Position numbers and translations under genes: made by a program
The notes under the pieces: model-generated
Databases searched by the model: none
Told to the model about the DNA's origin: nothing
Seen by the model: only the letters and a program-made list of their open reading frames with translations
Source: Ornithinimicrobium murale
GTDB taxonomy: Bacteria; Actinomycetota; Actinomycetes; Actinomycetales; Dermatophilaceae
Reading direction: 5' to 3'
Assembly: GCF_003352835.1 (NCBI RefSeq)
Contig: NZ_QLVD01000032.1
Span: 59,886 to 123,885 of the forward strand
Length of the DNA: 64,000 nt
In this document: positions 17,001-25,118 of the stretch, piece after piece
How the letters are laid out: every line of letters begins with the position of its first letter
Numbering within the stretch: the first letter of the stretch is position 1

Positions 17001-18334
17001 GCTTCTTCGACGGCTCAGGGTCGAGTGACAGTGACGGGACGATCACGTCCTACGAGTGGGACTTCGGCGACGGTGCGTCGGGAAGTGGCGTCACGTCGGA
17101 GCACGAGTACGCACAGTCCGGCACATTCAGCGTCGCACTGACCGTGACCGATAACGATTCTGCGACCCACACGGCGACGCAGGAACTGGTGGTGGAGGCC
17201 GGCAATGTCGCTCCCGACGCGGCGATGGATGTGTCGTGTGCTCAGTTGGTGTGTGAGTTCGATGGGTCGTTGTCGTCGGATAGTGACGGGACCGTTGAGT
17301 CCTACAGTTGGGACTTTGGTGACGGTTCGACCGCAACCGGTCCACTCGTGAGCCACGAGTTCGCTGAGGCTGGTTCGCAGACAGTGTCTCTGACTGTGAT
17401 CGACAATGACGGTGCCACCGACACAGTGAGCGAGACCCTTCAGGTGGTCGTCGGCAATGAGGCGCCGGTTGCGGCGATGGATGTGTCGTGTGCTCAGTTG
17501 TTGTGTGAGTTCGATGGGTCGTTGTCGTCCGATGGTGATGGGTCTGTTGAGTCCTATAGTTGGGACTTTGGTGACGGTGGGACGGCTGTCGGAGCCGTGG
17601 TTAGTCATGAGTTCGCCGCGTCTGGTGAGTTCACTGTGGCGTTGACTGTGGTGGACGATGCCGGTGCCTCTGACACGGCTAGCACGCAGGTCATGGTTAA
17701 TGACGAGGTGTCCCCGGGTGAGCCGGAGGTAGTGGCCGTGGCTGCTACTCAGGGCCATGCGACTGGGGTGTCGCTTCAGCTCCCGGATGGGATTGAGGCC
17801 GGTGATGCCATCTTGGCTTTCCTGACGGCCAGTGATGACGAGGCGGTGGCGACCAGTGGTGTGGTGCCGTGGGTGATGGAGGAGGAGACCGTCCTGTCTC
17901 CGATGTCGACCAGGTTGTTCTCGCGTGTGGCCGACGGGAGCGAGTCGGGTCAGGCTGTCACTTTCACCGGGTCGAGTGTGACCAAGTGGGACTTGACGGT
18001 TGTGGTTTATCGGGGTGCGGCGGGTGAGGCCGTCGAGGTGGTCGCTGTTGACGTCGTCCGCAATACCGCTACGCATGTCTCGCCGGTGGTGCAGGTCACG
18101 GGAGAGGACCGGGTGGGATTGACGTACTGGTCGGACCGTGGCGGGTCGACGACGGAGTGGATACCGCCAACGGGACCGACGGTGCTGTCCACGCAGGTCG
18201 GGACTGGTGGTGGTCGGGTGAGTTCGTTGTTGGTGGCGGAGTCGGCCCCGATCGGTCCGTATGGGGGTCTGGTCGCCGAGACCAATGCTCCGACCTCACG
18301 GGCCATGTCCATGACCGCCATCATCAGAGCCTGA
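14078..18334 (+). CDS. Large secreted protein: propeller, malectin-like and four PKD domains
   Basis: 1,418 residues. Signal peptide 1-31 (MPRVLLVAVTALATAVGLGL, cleavage near ASA). Residues about 60-470 carry repeated GxVYVGGxF and DTLYVGGLFxxVGG blades of a beta-propeller. About 486-650 is malectin-like (DVLFRVNAAGPEL, GEEITVRLYLANRY, IEIV), a carbohydrate-binding fold. About 660-860 is a second blade-like region. Four PKD domains follow from about 875, each with SYxWDFGDG and a Cys pair (DCTGLVC, SCDELTC, SCAQLVC, SCAQLLC) about 84 residues apart. A 200-residue beta-rich C-terminal domain ends the protein. No sortase motif or membrane anchor is seen. A GAGGGAGAG ribosome site precedes ATG 14078. 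It heads the polysaccharide cluster and may bind or organise the polymer outside the cell. Confidence 0.8.
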   Translation: MSAMFRMPRVLLVAVTALATAVGLGLPASAAPPPTVTTTGITPRAETVGAQHAGVVSAVPVAWTPQVLDGKVLAIAQAGDTMVAGGSFTSVSQTWGGTTQDRQRIFAFDATEGSIRSGFNPSIPSGRVNAIIPGPTSGTVYVGGTFPGINGESGKVFLLNVSNGSIVSSFAAPAMNGQVRDLALSGDTLYVGGLFREVGGEEHGGLVALNAASGARLDFLSVQLTENHNWTEGSDGARAGVGAMSVAVDPAGTTLAVIGNFRKADGLDRRQMTLIDLTGPTAEVRPDWRTRRYEPGCYSWAFDTYMRDLAASPDGEYFAVGTTGGGNPGTLCDTVARWDVDDSGDDVQPTWVDESGGDSILGVTTSGTAVYAGGHQRWGNNMNGRDFPAIGSVPRPGLTGLDGASGVPLSWNPARHPRGVGAEAFTSTEAGLWMGSDTLWVGKFDYRRARLAFFPTDGGYDLGSGNTGELPSNVYYIGLPPLVQEDVLFRVNAAGPELPALDQGPAWAGDEAADSPWRNSGSNAATWTPVPSVTSDVPPTTPAALFDSERWDPGIRLDGGEMSWSFPVPSGEEITVRLYLANRYSGTSQPGQRVFDVVLDGTTVLDDYDIAADVGHDTGTVQEFDITSDGAVDIQFLHEVENPLIDGIEIVMQSDEPAPEPEDPGLQHVWFTGGAVDISPGQAPPNDIDWSTVRGAEMIDGELFYVTDDRQFWRRTFDGETFGPATAIDPYNDPYWADYPTGSGSSTYGGVQPSFYGQIPTVRGLAYQDHQLYYTRAGSSSLFARGFLADSGILRETTRTVPGFDQANVGELFFDPAGGYLYFSNSVTGNLSRISWADGEPQGAASAVSGPAIDGMDWRTAALFLAAGPPPSGSNEEPTASIISDCTGLVCSFDGSASSDTDGTVESYSWDFGDGATTTGPVVSHEYTEVGEFTVTLAVTDDDGATGATSQVVSVQTENVAPLAVVNTSCDELTCFFDGSGSSDSDGTITSYEWDFGDGASGSGVTSEHEYAQSGTFSVALTVTDNDSATHTATQELVVEAGNVAPDAAMDVSCAQLVCEFDGSLSSDSDGTVESYSWDFGDGSTATGPLVSHEFAEAGSQTVSLTVIDNDGATDTVSETLQVVVGNEAPVAAMDVSCAQLLCEFDGSLSSDGDGSVESYSWDFGDGGTAVGAVVSHEFAASGEFTVALTVVDDAGASDTASTQVMVNDEVSPGEPEVVAVAATQGHATGVSLQLPDGIEAGDAILAFLTASDDEAVATSGVVPWVMEEETVLSPMSTRLFSRVADGSESGQAVTFTGSSVTKWDLTVVVYRGAAGEAVEVVAVDVVRNTATHVSPVVQVTGEDRVGLTYWSDRGGSTTEWIPPTGPTVLSTQVGTGGGRVSSLLVAESAPIGPYGGLVAETNAPTSRAMSMTAIIRA
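17204..17707 (+). repeat. Two near-identical 252-bp PKD repeats
   Basis: PKD domains 3 and 4 begin at about 17204 and 17456, exactly 252 bp apart. Their first 110 bases differ at only a handful of positions, far fewer than between PKD 1 and 2. Recent duplication or gene conversion is likely. Confidence 0.7.
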
Positions 18335-18348
18335 GAGGACGTCGGACT

Positions 18349-19089
18349 ATGAATGACCACGCGAAACAGGGCACCACATTCCGAGCGCTACCCGTGCACC
18401 TAGCAGTAGCGGGCGTGATGGTCCTCGGCGCGCTAACGGCGTGTAGTGACGTTCCTGCGACTGGTGGTGCCGCACCACACTCCGGTACTGCGGGCCCTGC
18501 TGCGACCCCTGATGCGACGCAGGTGATCGGGCCTCGCGCAACGGGTGGCCCGAAATCGACCACAAGCACCAATGAGTCCACTTCAAGCTCGTTTCCCGCG
18601 CCCAGCGCGGCCGAGGGAACGGCCACAGGCACGGACGACCAGATTGGCGAACCCATCACGGAGGAGGACATGGCGCCGGTACGCCCCACTCTGCCTGAGC
18701 CGGCGTTACCAGCCCAGGAGATCGAGGAGACCTATGGAGACGGCATGGCCCCTGCGGACGAAGTCCTCGGAACGCTTTGCAATCTGAGGCAGTCGCACGT
18801 GGAGCTGCTGAGTTCACGGATCCTTGTCGATGGTCAGATCGACGTCCAGATGCTCCGACTTGCGGCGCTATCGCTGAGCGACGACCTCGGTGTGTGGGAA
18901 GGGATTGCCTGGCAGTACGCCGACCTTGAGGACGAACTTGATGCTGCACGCTCGGTCTATGGCCACTGGGAGTATGCGATTGGTTTGACGGACGTGGATG
19001 ACGTCGACGCTGCGGTGGAACAAATCGAGGAGGCCGAGTTGGTCATCGACACTCTTCCCGGTGATGAGGTTGTGGAGGTTGGCTGTTGA
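18349..19089 (+). CDS. Secreted lipoprotein, unknown function
   Basis: 246 residues. The N-terminus is a lipoprotein signal: VHLAVAGVMVLGALTAC, with a lipobox L-T-A-C placing the modified Cys near residue 28. A Thr/Ser/Pro/Ala-rich linker follows (TSTNESTSSSFPAPSAAEG), then a helical domain (about 130-235) with ADEVLGTLCNLRQSHVELLSS and DDVDAAVEQIEEAELVID. The very C-terminal residue is Cys, in VGC. No family is recognised. It lies 14 bases after the PKD protein gene and its stop overlaps the next glycosyltransferase start by one base, so it belongs to the polysaccharide operon. A role in surface assembly is inferred. Confidence 0.65.
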   Translation: MNDHAKQGTTFRALPVHLAVAGVMVLGALTACSDVPATGGAAPHSGTAGPAATPDATQVIGPRATGGPKSTTSTNESTSSSFPAPSAAEGTATGTDDQIGEPITEEDMAPVRPTLPEPALPAQEIEETYGDGMAPADEVLGTLCNLRQSHVELLSSRILVDGQIDVQMLRLAALSLSDDLGVWEGIAWQYADLEDELDAARSVYGHWEYAIGLTDVDDVDAAVEQIEEAELVIDTLPGDEVVEVGC

Positions 19090-20048
19090 TGCTCGACTCG
19101 CAGGAGGGATTGTTCGAGCGCGCCGATAAGCCGCCAGACGCCTGTGCGGGTGTCAGTGTCGTGATTCCGGCACATCAGCGCCCGGTGGAACTCCGGCGCG
19201 CGATCGCGGCGGTCCGCGCTCAGGAATACGCGGGCCCCCTAGAGGTCGTAGTGGTCTTCGACAAGGCGGAACCGGACGAGTCACTGACTGCTGGTGGGGA
19301 GCGTCCCGTGCGAGTTCTACGGAATGTGAGAACCCCTGGACTGGCAGGCGCGCGAAACACGGGCATCCTTGCTTCCAACAATGAGCTCGTCGCCTTTTGT
19401 GACGATGACGACTACTGGAAATCGAATAAACTGGCTCAACAGGTCGACGCCTTAGTCGCTTCACCCGGGGCGCCATTGGTGACGTCCGCCATCGAGGTCC
19501 ACTACGACGGCCGTGTGACTCCGCGTCTCGCCGGAACCGACGTCGTGACGCATGACATGCTCGTCAGGTCACGGATGTCGATGTTGCATTCCTCGACGTT
19601 CCTCTTTCGGAAGTCGGCCCTAACTCAGACTGTCGGGCTCGTCAACGAGGAGATCCCAGGATCTCAGAACGAGGACTGGGATCTACTGCTTCGTTACTCC
19701 CAGGTTCACCCGGTGCTCCATGTCGACTCCCCGCTGGTGAAGGTCACGTGGGGGAAGAGCTCCTTCTTCTCGCGTAGGTGGGACACAAAGATCGAGAGCT
19801 CGATCTGGATGCTCGATCAGCACAGTGACGTGGCGCGCCACTCTCGAGGGGCAGCCCGCCTCATGGGGCAGATAGCCTTCGCCTACGCATGTTCGGGGCA
19901 CCGCCGCCGGGCGTGGATGTGGGCCGCTCGCTGCCTGCGGCGCGACCCACTGCAGTGGCGGGGGGCATTAGCCGGTGCGGTGGCCGTTGTGCCTCCCTCG
20001 GGCGAGTACGCGCTGGGGTTGCTGCATCGCTTCGGACGGGGTGTTTAG
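19089..20048 (+). CDS. Family 2 glycosyltransferase
   Basis: 319 residues with a GT-A fold. It opens with GVSVVIPAHQRPVELRRAIAAVRAQ (nucleotide-binding strand-helix), then RTPGLAGARNTGILASNNELVAFCDDDDYW, where DDDDYW (about 104-109) holds the metal-binding DxD. QNEDWDLLLR near 193 supplies the catalytic ED. The C-terminal 90 residues are basic with a hydrophobic patch and could associate with the membrane. ATG 19089 overlaps the lipoprotein stop (TGATG). It likely adds one sugar to the lipid-linked repeat unit of the exopolysaccharide; donor unknown. Confidence 0.9.
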   Translation: MLDSQEGLFERADKPPDACAGVSVVIPAHQRPVELRRAIAAVRAQEYAGPLEVVVVFDKAEPDESLTAGGERPVRVLRNVRTPGLAGARNTGILASNNELVAFCDDDDYWKSNKLAQQVDALVASPGAPLVTSAIEVHYDGRVTPRLAGTDVVTHDMLVRSRMSMLHSSTFLFRKSALTQTVGLVNEEIPGSQNEDWDLLLRYSQVHPVLHVDSPLVKVTWGKSSFFSRRWDTKIESSIWMLDQHSDVARHSRGAARLMGQIAFAYACSGHRRRAWMWAARCLRRDPLQWRGALAGAVAVVPPSGEYALGLLHRFGRGV

Positions 20049-20069
20049 CCTTGTTCGGGATGATGAGCG

Positions 20070-20639
20070 ATGGCTGACGATGCCGTCGCACGGCGCTTGG
20101 GCGAGGCGCCCCGGATCTTTGCCGTGGCGGTGCGCGTGGTCCTCCGGCTCAATGCGTGGGCGCACCGGGTGCGATACCTACAACTGACGCTCCGAGGCGA
20201 CGTCTACATCCGTGGTTGGTTGCATATCTCACACGGCACCAGCGTCGTGATCGGGGCCGGCACCCGGGTCACACGTGGTGTCCACATCAACGGGGGCGGC
20301 CGAGTGCGCATCGGGGAGGAATGTCTACCCAATGGCTGTTGGATCGGAGCTCGTTCAGAAGTTGTCATCGAGGATCAGGCTCTGATCTCAAACTGTGACA
20401 TTACGGACTCCGACTTTCACAACCTCGCGCCAGAGGCAAGGCAATTGCCACCTGATGATCGTGCTACGAAACCTGTCCACGTGGGGCGGAATGTCTGGAT
20501 CGGCGCCAGGGCGATCGTGCTCAAGGGCACCGTCATCGGGAGCGACAGTATGATTGGTGCTGGCGCGGTTGTGCGCGGGGTGGTCCCTTGTCGGGTCCTC
20601 ATGACTGGTAACCCCGGCCGCGTGGTGCGTCACTTGTGA
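20070..20639 (+). CDS. Hexapeptide (LbH) O-acyltransferase, WbbJ-like
   Basis: 189 residues. Imperfect hexapeptide repeats run from about 45 to the end: HGTSVVIGAGTRVTRGVHI, RVRIGEECLPNGCWIGA, VEVVIEDQALISNCDITDSDFHNL and VHVGRNVWIGARAIVLKGTVIGSDSMIGAGAVV, ending in LMTGNPGRVVRHL. The DSDFH segment includes the catalytic His region of CAT/NodL-type acetyltransferases. It probably O-acetylates the polysaccharide precursor. Its 3' end overlaps the convergent flippase gene by 41 bases. Confidence 0.88.
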   Translation: MADDAVARRLGEAPRIFAVAVRVVLRLNAWAHRVRYLQLTLRGDVYIRGWLHISHGTSVVIGAGTRVTRGVHINGGGRVRIGEECLPNGCWIGARSEVVIEDQALISNCDITDSDFHNLAPEARQLPPDDRATKPVHVGRNVWIGARAIVLKGTVIGSDSMIGAGAVVRGVVPCRVLMTGNPGRVVRHL

Positions 20640-22161
20640 GCAGATCATCCCCTCTGCGTGCCCTCCGACGGTTGCGGAGCACGTTGATCAGGACTGCGAG
20701 TTGAAGGGGCCTACGGAAGGTCCCGAGGAACACGGCATACAGGATGCCAGCAACGACCATGCTGACAATGAACAAGGTTGTTCCCTCGAGTGGTGTCATC
20801 CGGAGCCCTACGGGGACAACACCGAAGGCAAGGAGACATCCGCCCATCGCATGGGTCGTGCCACGGCCGAACGGGTGGAGTCGGAACCAGTGGGCGACCT
20901 GACTCAGCGGAAGGATGTTCCCAAGGACGATCGCTGCCGCCCAGCCGATTGCCGCCCCGAGGACGCCGTGGGAAGGAATCAGGAGCAGGTCCAGGCCGAG
21001 GTTGACCGTGAAGGCGACCAGGATGTTGGTCAGGTTCCAGAACGACTTCCCGGCCATGACCAGCACCATGTTGACCATCCCGCACGCGGTCGCGAGAAGC
21101 ATAGCGCTACAGAGGACGATCAGGGCCGTCAGACCAACGCTGTAACCATCGCCAAAGATCCCGAGTACTGTCTCGCCAAAGCCGATTAGGACGAGATACA
21201 GGGGCCAGGTCACCAGGATCAACCACGCCGTCGCGGCCTGGTACAGGTGCTGGGCGTCCGTGAAGTCACGACGGGCCAGGGACTCGCCGAAGAGCGGTTG
21301 CACACTGAGCGAGACGGCGCGAGCCACCATCTGTCCGAGGGCCAGGAAGCGTGTCGCGGCCCCATAGACGGCTGCCGCCTGCAGGCCCGCGAGGGCGCCG
21401 ACCAAGATGATGTCCAGGCGTTGCATAGCCACCTGGGTGACTCCGGCCAGCGCCCTCGGGCCACTGAACCGCCAGAAGGCCCGTTGCGGTCGGAACGTCG
21501 GGTCTGAGACCTGGGTCTCGGCCCTGTCCCGGAGTCGCGTCCACCACCACCACCCGACTACAGCAACCGGTAGGTAGGCAGCAGACCAAGCCCAACTCAC
21601 GGCGCCTGGTCCGATCGCGGTGAGCGCGACTCCGACGAGAAGCAGTTGCAACAGCGGCTTCGCCATCTGGTCGAGGATGGCCGTGGCCTGCATCGTTCCG
21701 AGCCCTCTAGTCGCCGCTAGGGCAAGGTTCAGCAAAGCCGCGCAGGGTACGAACATGGCCATGACCCGCATGTACCCGGCGAACTGCTCCTCCTCGCCGG
21801 GGCTGAGGAGGTTCCCGATGGGGTCGGCGAGGGCAAAGACACCGAGTCCGATCAGCACTGCCGCGACGAGGACCGGCAGGGCCGCGATTCGCATATAGGT
21901 CTTGGCATGTCGTAGTTCCCGCCGCGCTCGCGATCCCGAGATGAAGTAGACCAGGCCTGTGTTCGTTCCCAGCTGGCCTAAGCTGGTCGCCAGCAGAAAC
22001 AGCGATGTCGCCGAAAAGAAGACGCCTGCTTCAGACTGCGACGACAGCCTGGTAACAGCGATCGTGAGGACGAAGGTGGTGATTCCGGAGACGAGGGACC
22101 CAAGGAGATTGAGGAGGCTACCCCTTGCGGCGCGATGCAGGGAGTCTCCGGAGGTGGTCAC
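20599..22161 (-). CDS. Oligosaccharide flippase (Wzx-like, MOP superfamily)
   Basis: 520 residues with about 14 membrane segments. The N-terminus LHRAARGSLLNLLGSLVSGITTFVLTIAVTRLSS with SEAGVFFSATSLF is typical of polysaccharide flippases, as is the mid-protein RALAGVTQVAMQRLDIILVGALAGLQAAAVYGAATRF. The tail RNRRRARRGDDLL is cytoplasmic. It should flip undecaprenyl-linked repeat units across the membrane for polymerisation. The start overlaps the end of the APH-like gene by four bases, so the three minus-strand genes form one operon (Wzz-like, APH-like, flippase). Confidence 0.9.
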   Translation of the reverse strand: MTTSGDSLHRAARGSLLNLLGSLVSGITTFVLTIAVTRLSSQSEAGVFFSATSLFLLATSLGQLGTNTGLVYFISGSRARRELRHAKTYMRIAALPVLVAAVLIGLGVFALADPIGNLLSPGEEEQFAGYMRVMAMFVPCAALLNLALAATRGLGTMQATAILDQMAKPLLQLLLVGVALTAIGPGAVSWAWSAAYLPVAVVGWWWWTRLRDRAETQVSDPTFRPQRAFWRFSGPRALAGVTQVAMQRLDIILVGALAGLQAAAVYGAATRFLALGQMVARAVSLSVQPLFGESLARRDFTDAQHLYQAATAWLILVTWPLYLVLIGFGETVLGIFGDGYSVGLTALIVLCSAMLLATACGMVNMVLVMAGKSFWNLTNILVAFTVNLGLDLLLIPSHGVLGAAIGWAAAIVLGNILPLSQVAHWFRLHPFGRGTTHAMGGCLLAFGVVPVGLRMTPLEGTTLFIVSMVVAGILYAVFLGTFRRPLQLAVLINVLRNRRRARRGDDLLTSDAPRGRGYQS

Positions 22162-23372
22162 CTGACCACCTGGCCCAGGCCTGCGACTGCTTCCTTGAGG
22201 GTTGGCAGCAACCAGTTCGATAGTGGGCCACGCCTCGACCCCGCTGTTTCCTGCTCGTCGGCAAGGAATCGTTCACCCAACTCAAGGAGGTACAGAGCGA
22301 AGAGGATCCTGGCGTGTGAGGGCAGTGCGCCGTTCTCAACGACCACGTGCTGGCAGCGACGCAGGACGGCGTGCAACCCTTCGGGCGGGGATGCGCCGCG
22401 CACGCCGATCTGGTCCTGGGTCGCGAAGTGGAGGGCATCCAGACCAACGGGCACATTTGTGGCGAAGCGCTCCCAGTCCCATGCGACCGCCGTGTCCCCG
22501 TCCGTGGCCACGTTCCAGGGCGACCAGTCTCCATGGGCGGCACCGTGCAGGAGTTCGGCGCCACAGGCCACGACGCCGATTTGGTCACGGTGGCACCTGA
22601 TCGCAGCCGCATCAGGGGTGTCCGCCAATGAGTCAATCCGGCTGGAGAGCCCTTGCCACCACGGAGACTCGGCGAGGGGGTGAACTTCTTGCCCTAGGGC
22701 AGCGACCAGCCCGCGAAGTGCCACCCCTCGCAAGGCAGGGTCGCCTCGGCCGCGGGACTTGGTGGGAACCGGGCGGGTGACAAGGCACGTCAGTTCCGCC
22801 CACGTTGGGACCTGCAGAACCTCGGGCACCACGAGGTGCCGCAGGGGCACGTCGCGCAGAACTTGAAGGGCCCGGGTCTCGGCGACCACTCGGGAACAGG
22901 TCAGGTCGTTCACACCCACTTTTGCGAAGGCTACCGGGGCCCCCGAGGCGGTCAGGAGACGCAGGACTGGCTTCCGGTTAGCGCGAGGGGGACCGAGGCT
23001 AATACCAGCGTGAATCTCCTGGCCTAGGTGCGAACTCAGATAATCTAGGAAGCTCTGCGCTCCCGGTGCGCCGTGGATTGTGACGGTCCATGGCGCAAGG
23101 CGCACCGCCCCCAAAGCGGCCGCTCGGGCTACTATGGCCGTGGCGGCTGCACCACGTCGGGTCGCTGGCGACCAATAACTTCGCAGCACTGAAGCCGCGA
23201 CTGCGTGCGGTCGGGTCGGCACCAACAAGGTTGGATGTTGCGGACGTGGGAGCAGTGCGAAGGTCAAGCCCGCAGCATGCGGGCGTGGGCGGGTCGAAAA
23301 CTCGAACTCGTATGGGGCTGGCCAGATCTGGGAAAGCAGCTCCGCAACATCAGATCTAGGGGATCCGGGCAC
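22158..23372 (-). CDS. APH-fold phosphotransferase-like protein
   Basis: 404 residues. The C-terminal half is an aminoglycoside-phosphotransferase/choline-kinase-type fold: VAFAKVGVNDLTCSRVVAETRALQVL (ATP lobe), then ELLHGAAHGDWSPWNVATDGDTAVAWDWERF with the catalytic HGDxxxxN and the metal-binding D of the DWE motif. The N-terminal about 170 residues are not recognised. GTG 23372 is chosen for its strong GAGGGAGGGT ribosome site; it lies inside the end of the upstream gene (17-base overlap). The position between a Wzz-like and a flippase gene argues against antibiotic resistance and for a sugar or lipid-intermediate kinase. That role is inferred. Confidence 0.75.
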   Translation of the reverse strand: MPGSPRSDVAELLSQIWPAPYEFEFSTRPRPHAAGLTFALLPRPQHPTLLVPTRPHAVAASVLRSYWSPATRRGAAATAIVARAAALGAVRLAPWTVTIHGAPGAQSFLDYLSSHLGQEIHAGISLGPPRANRKPVLRLLTASGAPVAFAKVGVNDLTCSRVVAETRALQVLRDVPLRHLVVPEVLQVPTWAELTCLVTRPVPTKSRGRGDPALRGVALRGLVAALGQEVHPLAESPWWQGLSSRIDSLADTPDAAAIRCHRDQIGVVACGAELLHGAAHGDWSPWNVATDGDTAVAWDWERFATNVPVGLDALHFATQDQIGVRGASPPEGLHAVLRRCQHVVVENGALPSHARILFALYLLELGERFLADEQETAGSRRGPLSNWLLPTLKEAVAGLGQVVR

Positions 23373-24921
23373 GACTACCCTCCCTCGTCTCGCTGGTGTG
23401 AGGGGACCGCCGACGGAAACTGTGTGCTGGTTCCGGCTGCGGGTCAGTCGATGCAGGCGGAACATTGACAGCCCCAAGGGTGACGATGTTGAGCCGTGCA
23501 AACCTATCGAGTGCTGCGGTAACCTGGGCATGCGTCGTTCGGCTGCTGGTCACTGAGAGCAGTACGGAGTCCGCCGCCCCGATCGCGGCGTCGCCATCAG
23601 CGGTACCCGTGCCTGACGCGGCGATCAGGATGTAGTCGTACTCGGCGCGGAATCGGTCGACCACATTCCGCAGGGCCTGCCCGGCGTAGAGTTCTCTGGC
23701 TCCGTAGGCATCCGCTCCGCCAGCGAGGACGGCGATGCCGGATGAGGTCTGGAGGACCTCCTTCGGATCACGCCCATCCTGGACCACGTCTGAAAGGCCC
23801 GGAGACGCCGGGATCTCGAACAAGGACTCCAACTGCCGGCTCCGTGGATCGGCAGCGATCAGAAGCACTGAGAACCGTGCTTCCGACAGCACGACAGCGA
23901 GATTGGCAACGACGGCGGAGGCATGCTCATGTTCTCCTACAGCCGCGACTCCGAGGACGTGGGGGCGAGGACCGTTGGCCACGACCCCCGCCCGCAGACG
24001 GCGGTACGCCTCGTGCGTGTTCGGGTCCACGAGCTGCCCATTCTGTGTGCGAGCAATCAGGCCAGGAGTTGCCCGCCGGGGGAGCTTGGCAAAGACAGGG
24101 ACTCCGCTGACCTCAAACTCGTCGTCTTCCCGGACTAGGTCGCGACGCCACTCGAGGAAGAGTGCTAGCAAGATGCCGAGTAGGAGCCCCGCGATCCCCG
24201 AGGCAATCACCACAAGGTTGGGGTTGGGGCCAACGGGACTGGTGGCAAGCTCCGCAGGGGTAATCACACTGCCAGGTTGCGTGCTCTCGACCTCGACCGC
24301 GCTGATGTCAGCATTGAGCTGCGCGAGCCGCCCGGTGAATATGTCCACAGAGTTCGAGGCGAAGGCTTCTTCTTCGGCTGTCCCATCGGCAGCGATCGCG
24401 ACCTGAAGGCTCTCCTCGACGGCCTCTGCCTGGGCCCCTAGGGCTTCCAACCTTGTGCTCTGGTTGCTTCTTGTTCGGCCTTCGCGATAGGCCAGGAACG
24501 TCTCCGCGAACGCTTGGGCGCCCTCTCGGGCGCGCTCGGGGGTCGTGCTGGTGAAGGAAAAGCGGAGCATCTGAGTGCCCCCAGGCACGCTGACCTGGAG
24601 GCTCTCCTCCGCAGCTGGTGCCTCGCGGCCTATCGCGTCACTGGTCAGATCAGCAATCGTTGGGGTCGTCGCCAGGCCGCGCTCGGTCTCCATCGCGACC
24701 GTCATTCGCGTGCTGCTGACGGTCTCTTCCGGGGACAGCGGGTTTCCAGCCGACGGGTTCAGGAGCAGCACCGCACTGGCTGTGAACAGCGGCGTCGCTG
24801 TCAGCACATAGACAACGGCCAACCCGACGAACACGGCAACAACGGACACCAGTGCCGCGACGTGGTGCCGCAACGCAGTGACCAACGACGGTAGGCCCTG
24901 GGTAGCTACAGGAGTCTCCAT
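23356..24921 (-). CDS. Wzz-like co-polymerase with degenerate tyrosine-autokinase domain
   Basis: 521 residues. The N-terminal membrane span (VAALVSVVAVFVGLAVVYVLTAT) leads to the Wzz motif LFTASAVLLLNPSAGNPLS, a coiled extracytoplasmic region and a second span (VVIASGIAGLLLGILLALFLEW) near residues 285-310. The cytoplasmic part begins EAYRRLRAGV and aligns with BY-kinases: LGVAAVGEHEHASAVVANLAVVLSEARFSVLLIAADPRSRQLESLF. Walker A should read GxGKST but is GEHEHAS; Walker A' (LLIAADPR) is recognisable. There is no C-terminal Tyr cluster. It probably controls chain length without kinase activity. A GGGGGAGG ribosome site precedes ATG 24921. Confidence 0.85.
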   Translation of the reverse strand: METPVATQGLPSLVTALRHHVAALVSVVAVFVGLAVVYVLTATPLFTASAVLLLNPSAGNPLSPEETVSSTRMTVAMETERGLATTPTIADLTSDAIGREAPAAEESLQVSVPGGTQMLRFSFTSTTPERAREGAQAFAETFLAYREGRTRSNQSTRLEALGAQAEAVEESLQVAIAADGTAEEEAFASNSVDIFTGRLAQLNADISAVEVESTQPGSVITPAELATSPVGPNPNLVVIASGIAGLLLGILLALFLEWRRDLVREDDEFEVSGVPVFAKLPRRATPGLIARTQNGQLVDPNTHEAYRRLRAGVVANGPRPHVLGVAAVGEHEHASAVVANLAVVLSEARFSVLLIAADPRSRQLESLFEIPASPGLSDVVQDGRDPKEVLQTSSGIAVLAGGADAYGARELYAGQALRNVVDRFRAEYDYILIAASGTGTADGDAAIGAADSVLLSVTSSRTTHAQVTAALDRFARLNIVTLGAVNVPPASTDPQPEPAHSFRRRSPHTSETREGSRARIP

Positions 24922-24995
24922 CGACCTCCCCCTCTCGGAAGAACCGGCGCCAACCGCGCGGCGGTGCCACGTTACCGCACATGACCGCGAGGCTC

Positions 24996-25023
24996 TTGAC
25001 CAAACCTTTAGGAAGCCTATACC
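24996..25023 (+). promoter_or_regulatory. Candidate sigma-70-type promoter for sulfotransferase operon
   Basis: TTGACC (24996-25001), 16 bases, TATACC (25018-25023) in the 197-base gap between the divergent Wzz-like gene and the first sulfotransferase. TACCTT at 25020-25025 is an alternative -10. Confidence 0.5.
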
Positions 25024-25118
25024 TTTGCGTGAGTGAGCCGGTCGTTCGTGCGAGCCGGTCCACGCACGGGCCCGATGGCGGAGCGCGTTCAACGTCGCAC
25101 GGAGGGGACGGGTTCGCA

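Noticed and set aside
22158..23372. Aminoglycoside resistance gene
   Set aside because: Only the kinase fold motifs match; operon context is polysaccharide export, so resistance is not supported.
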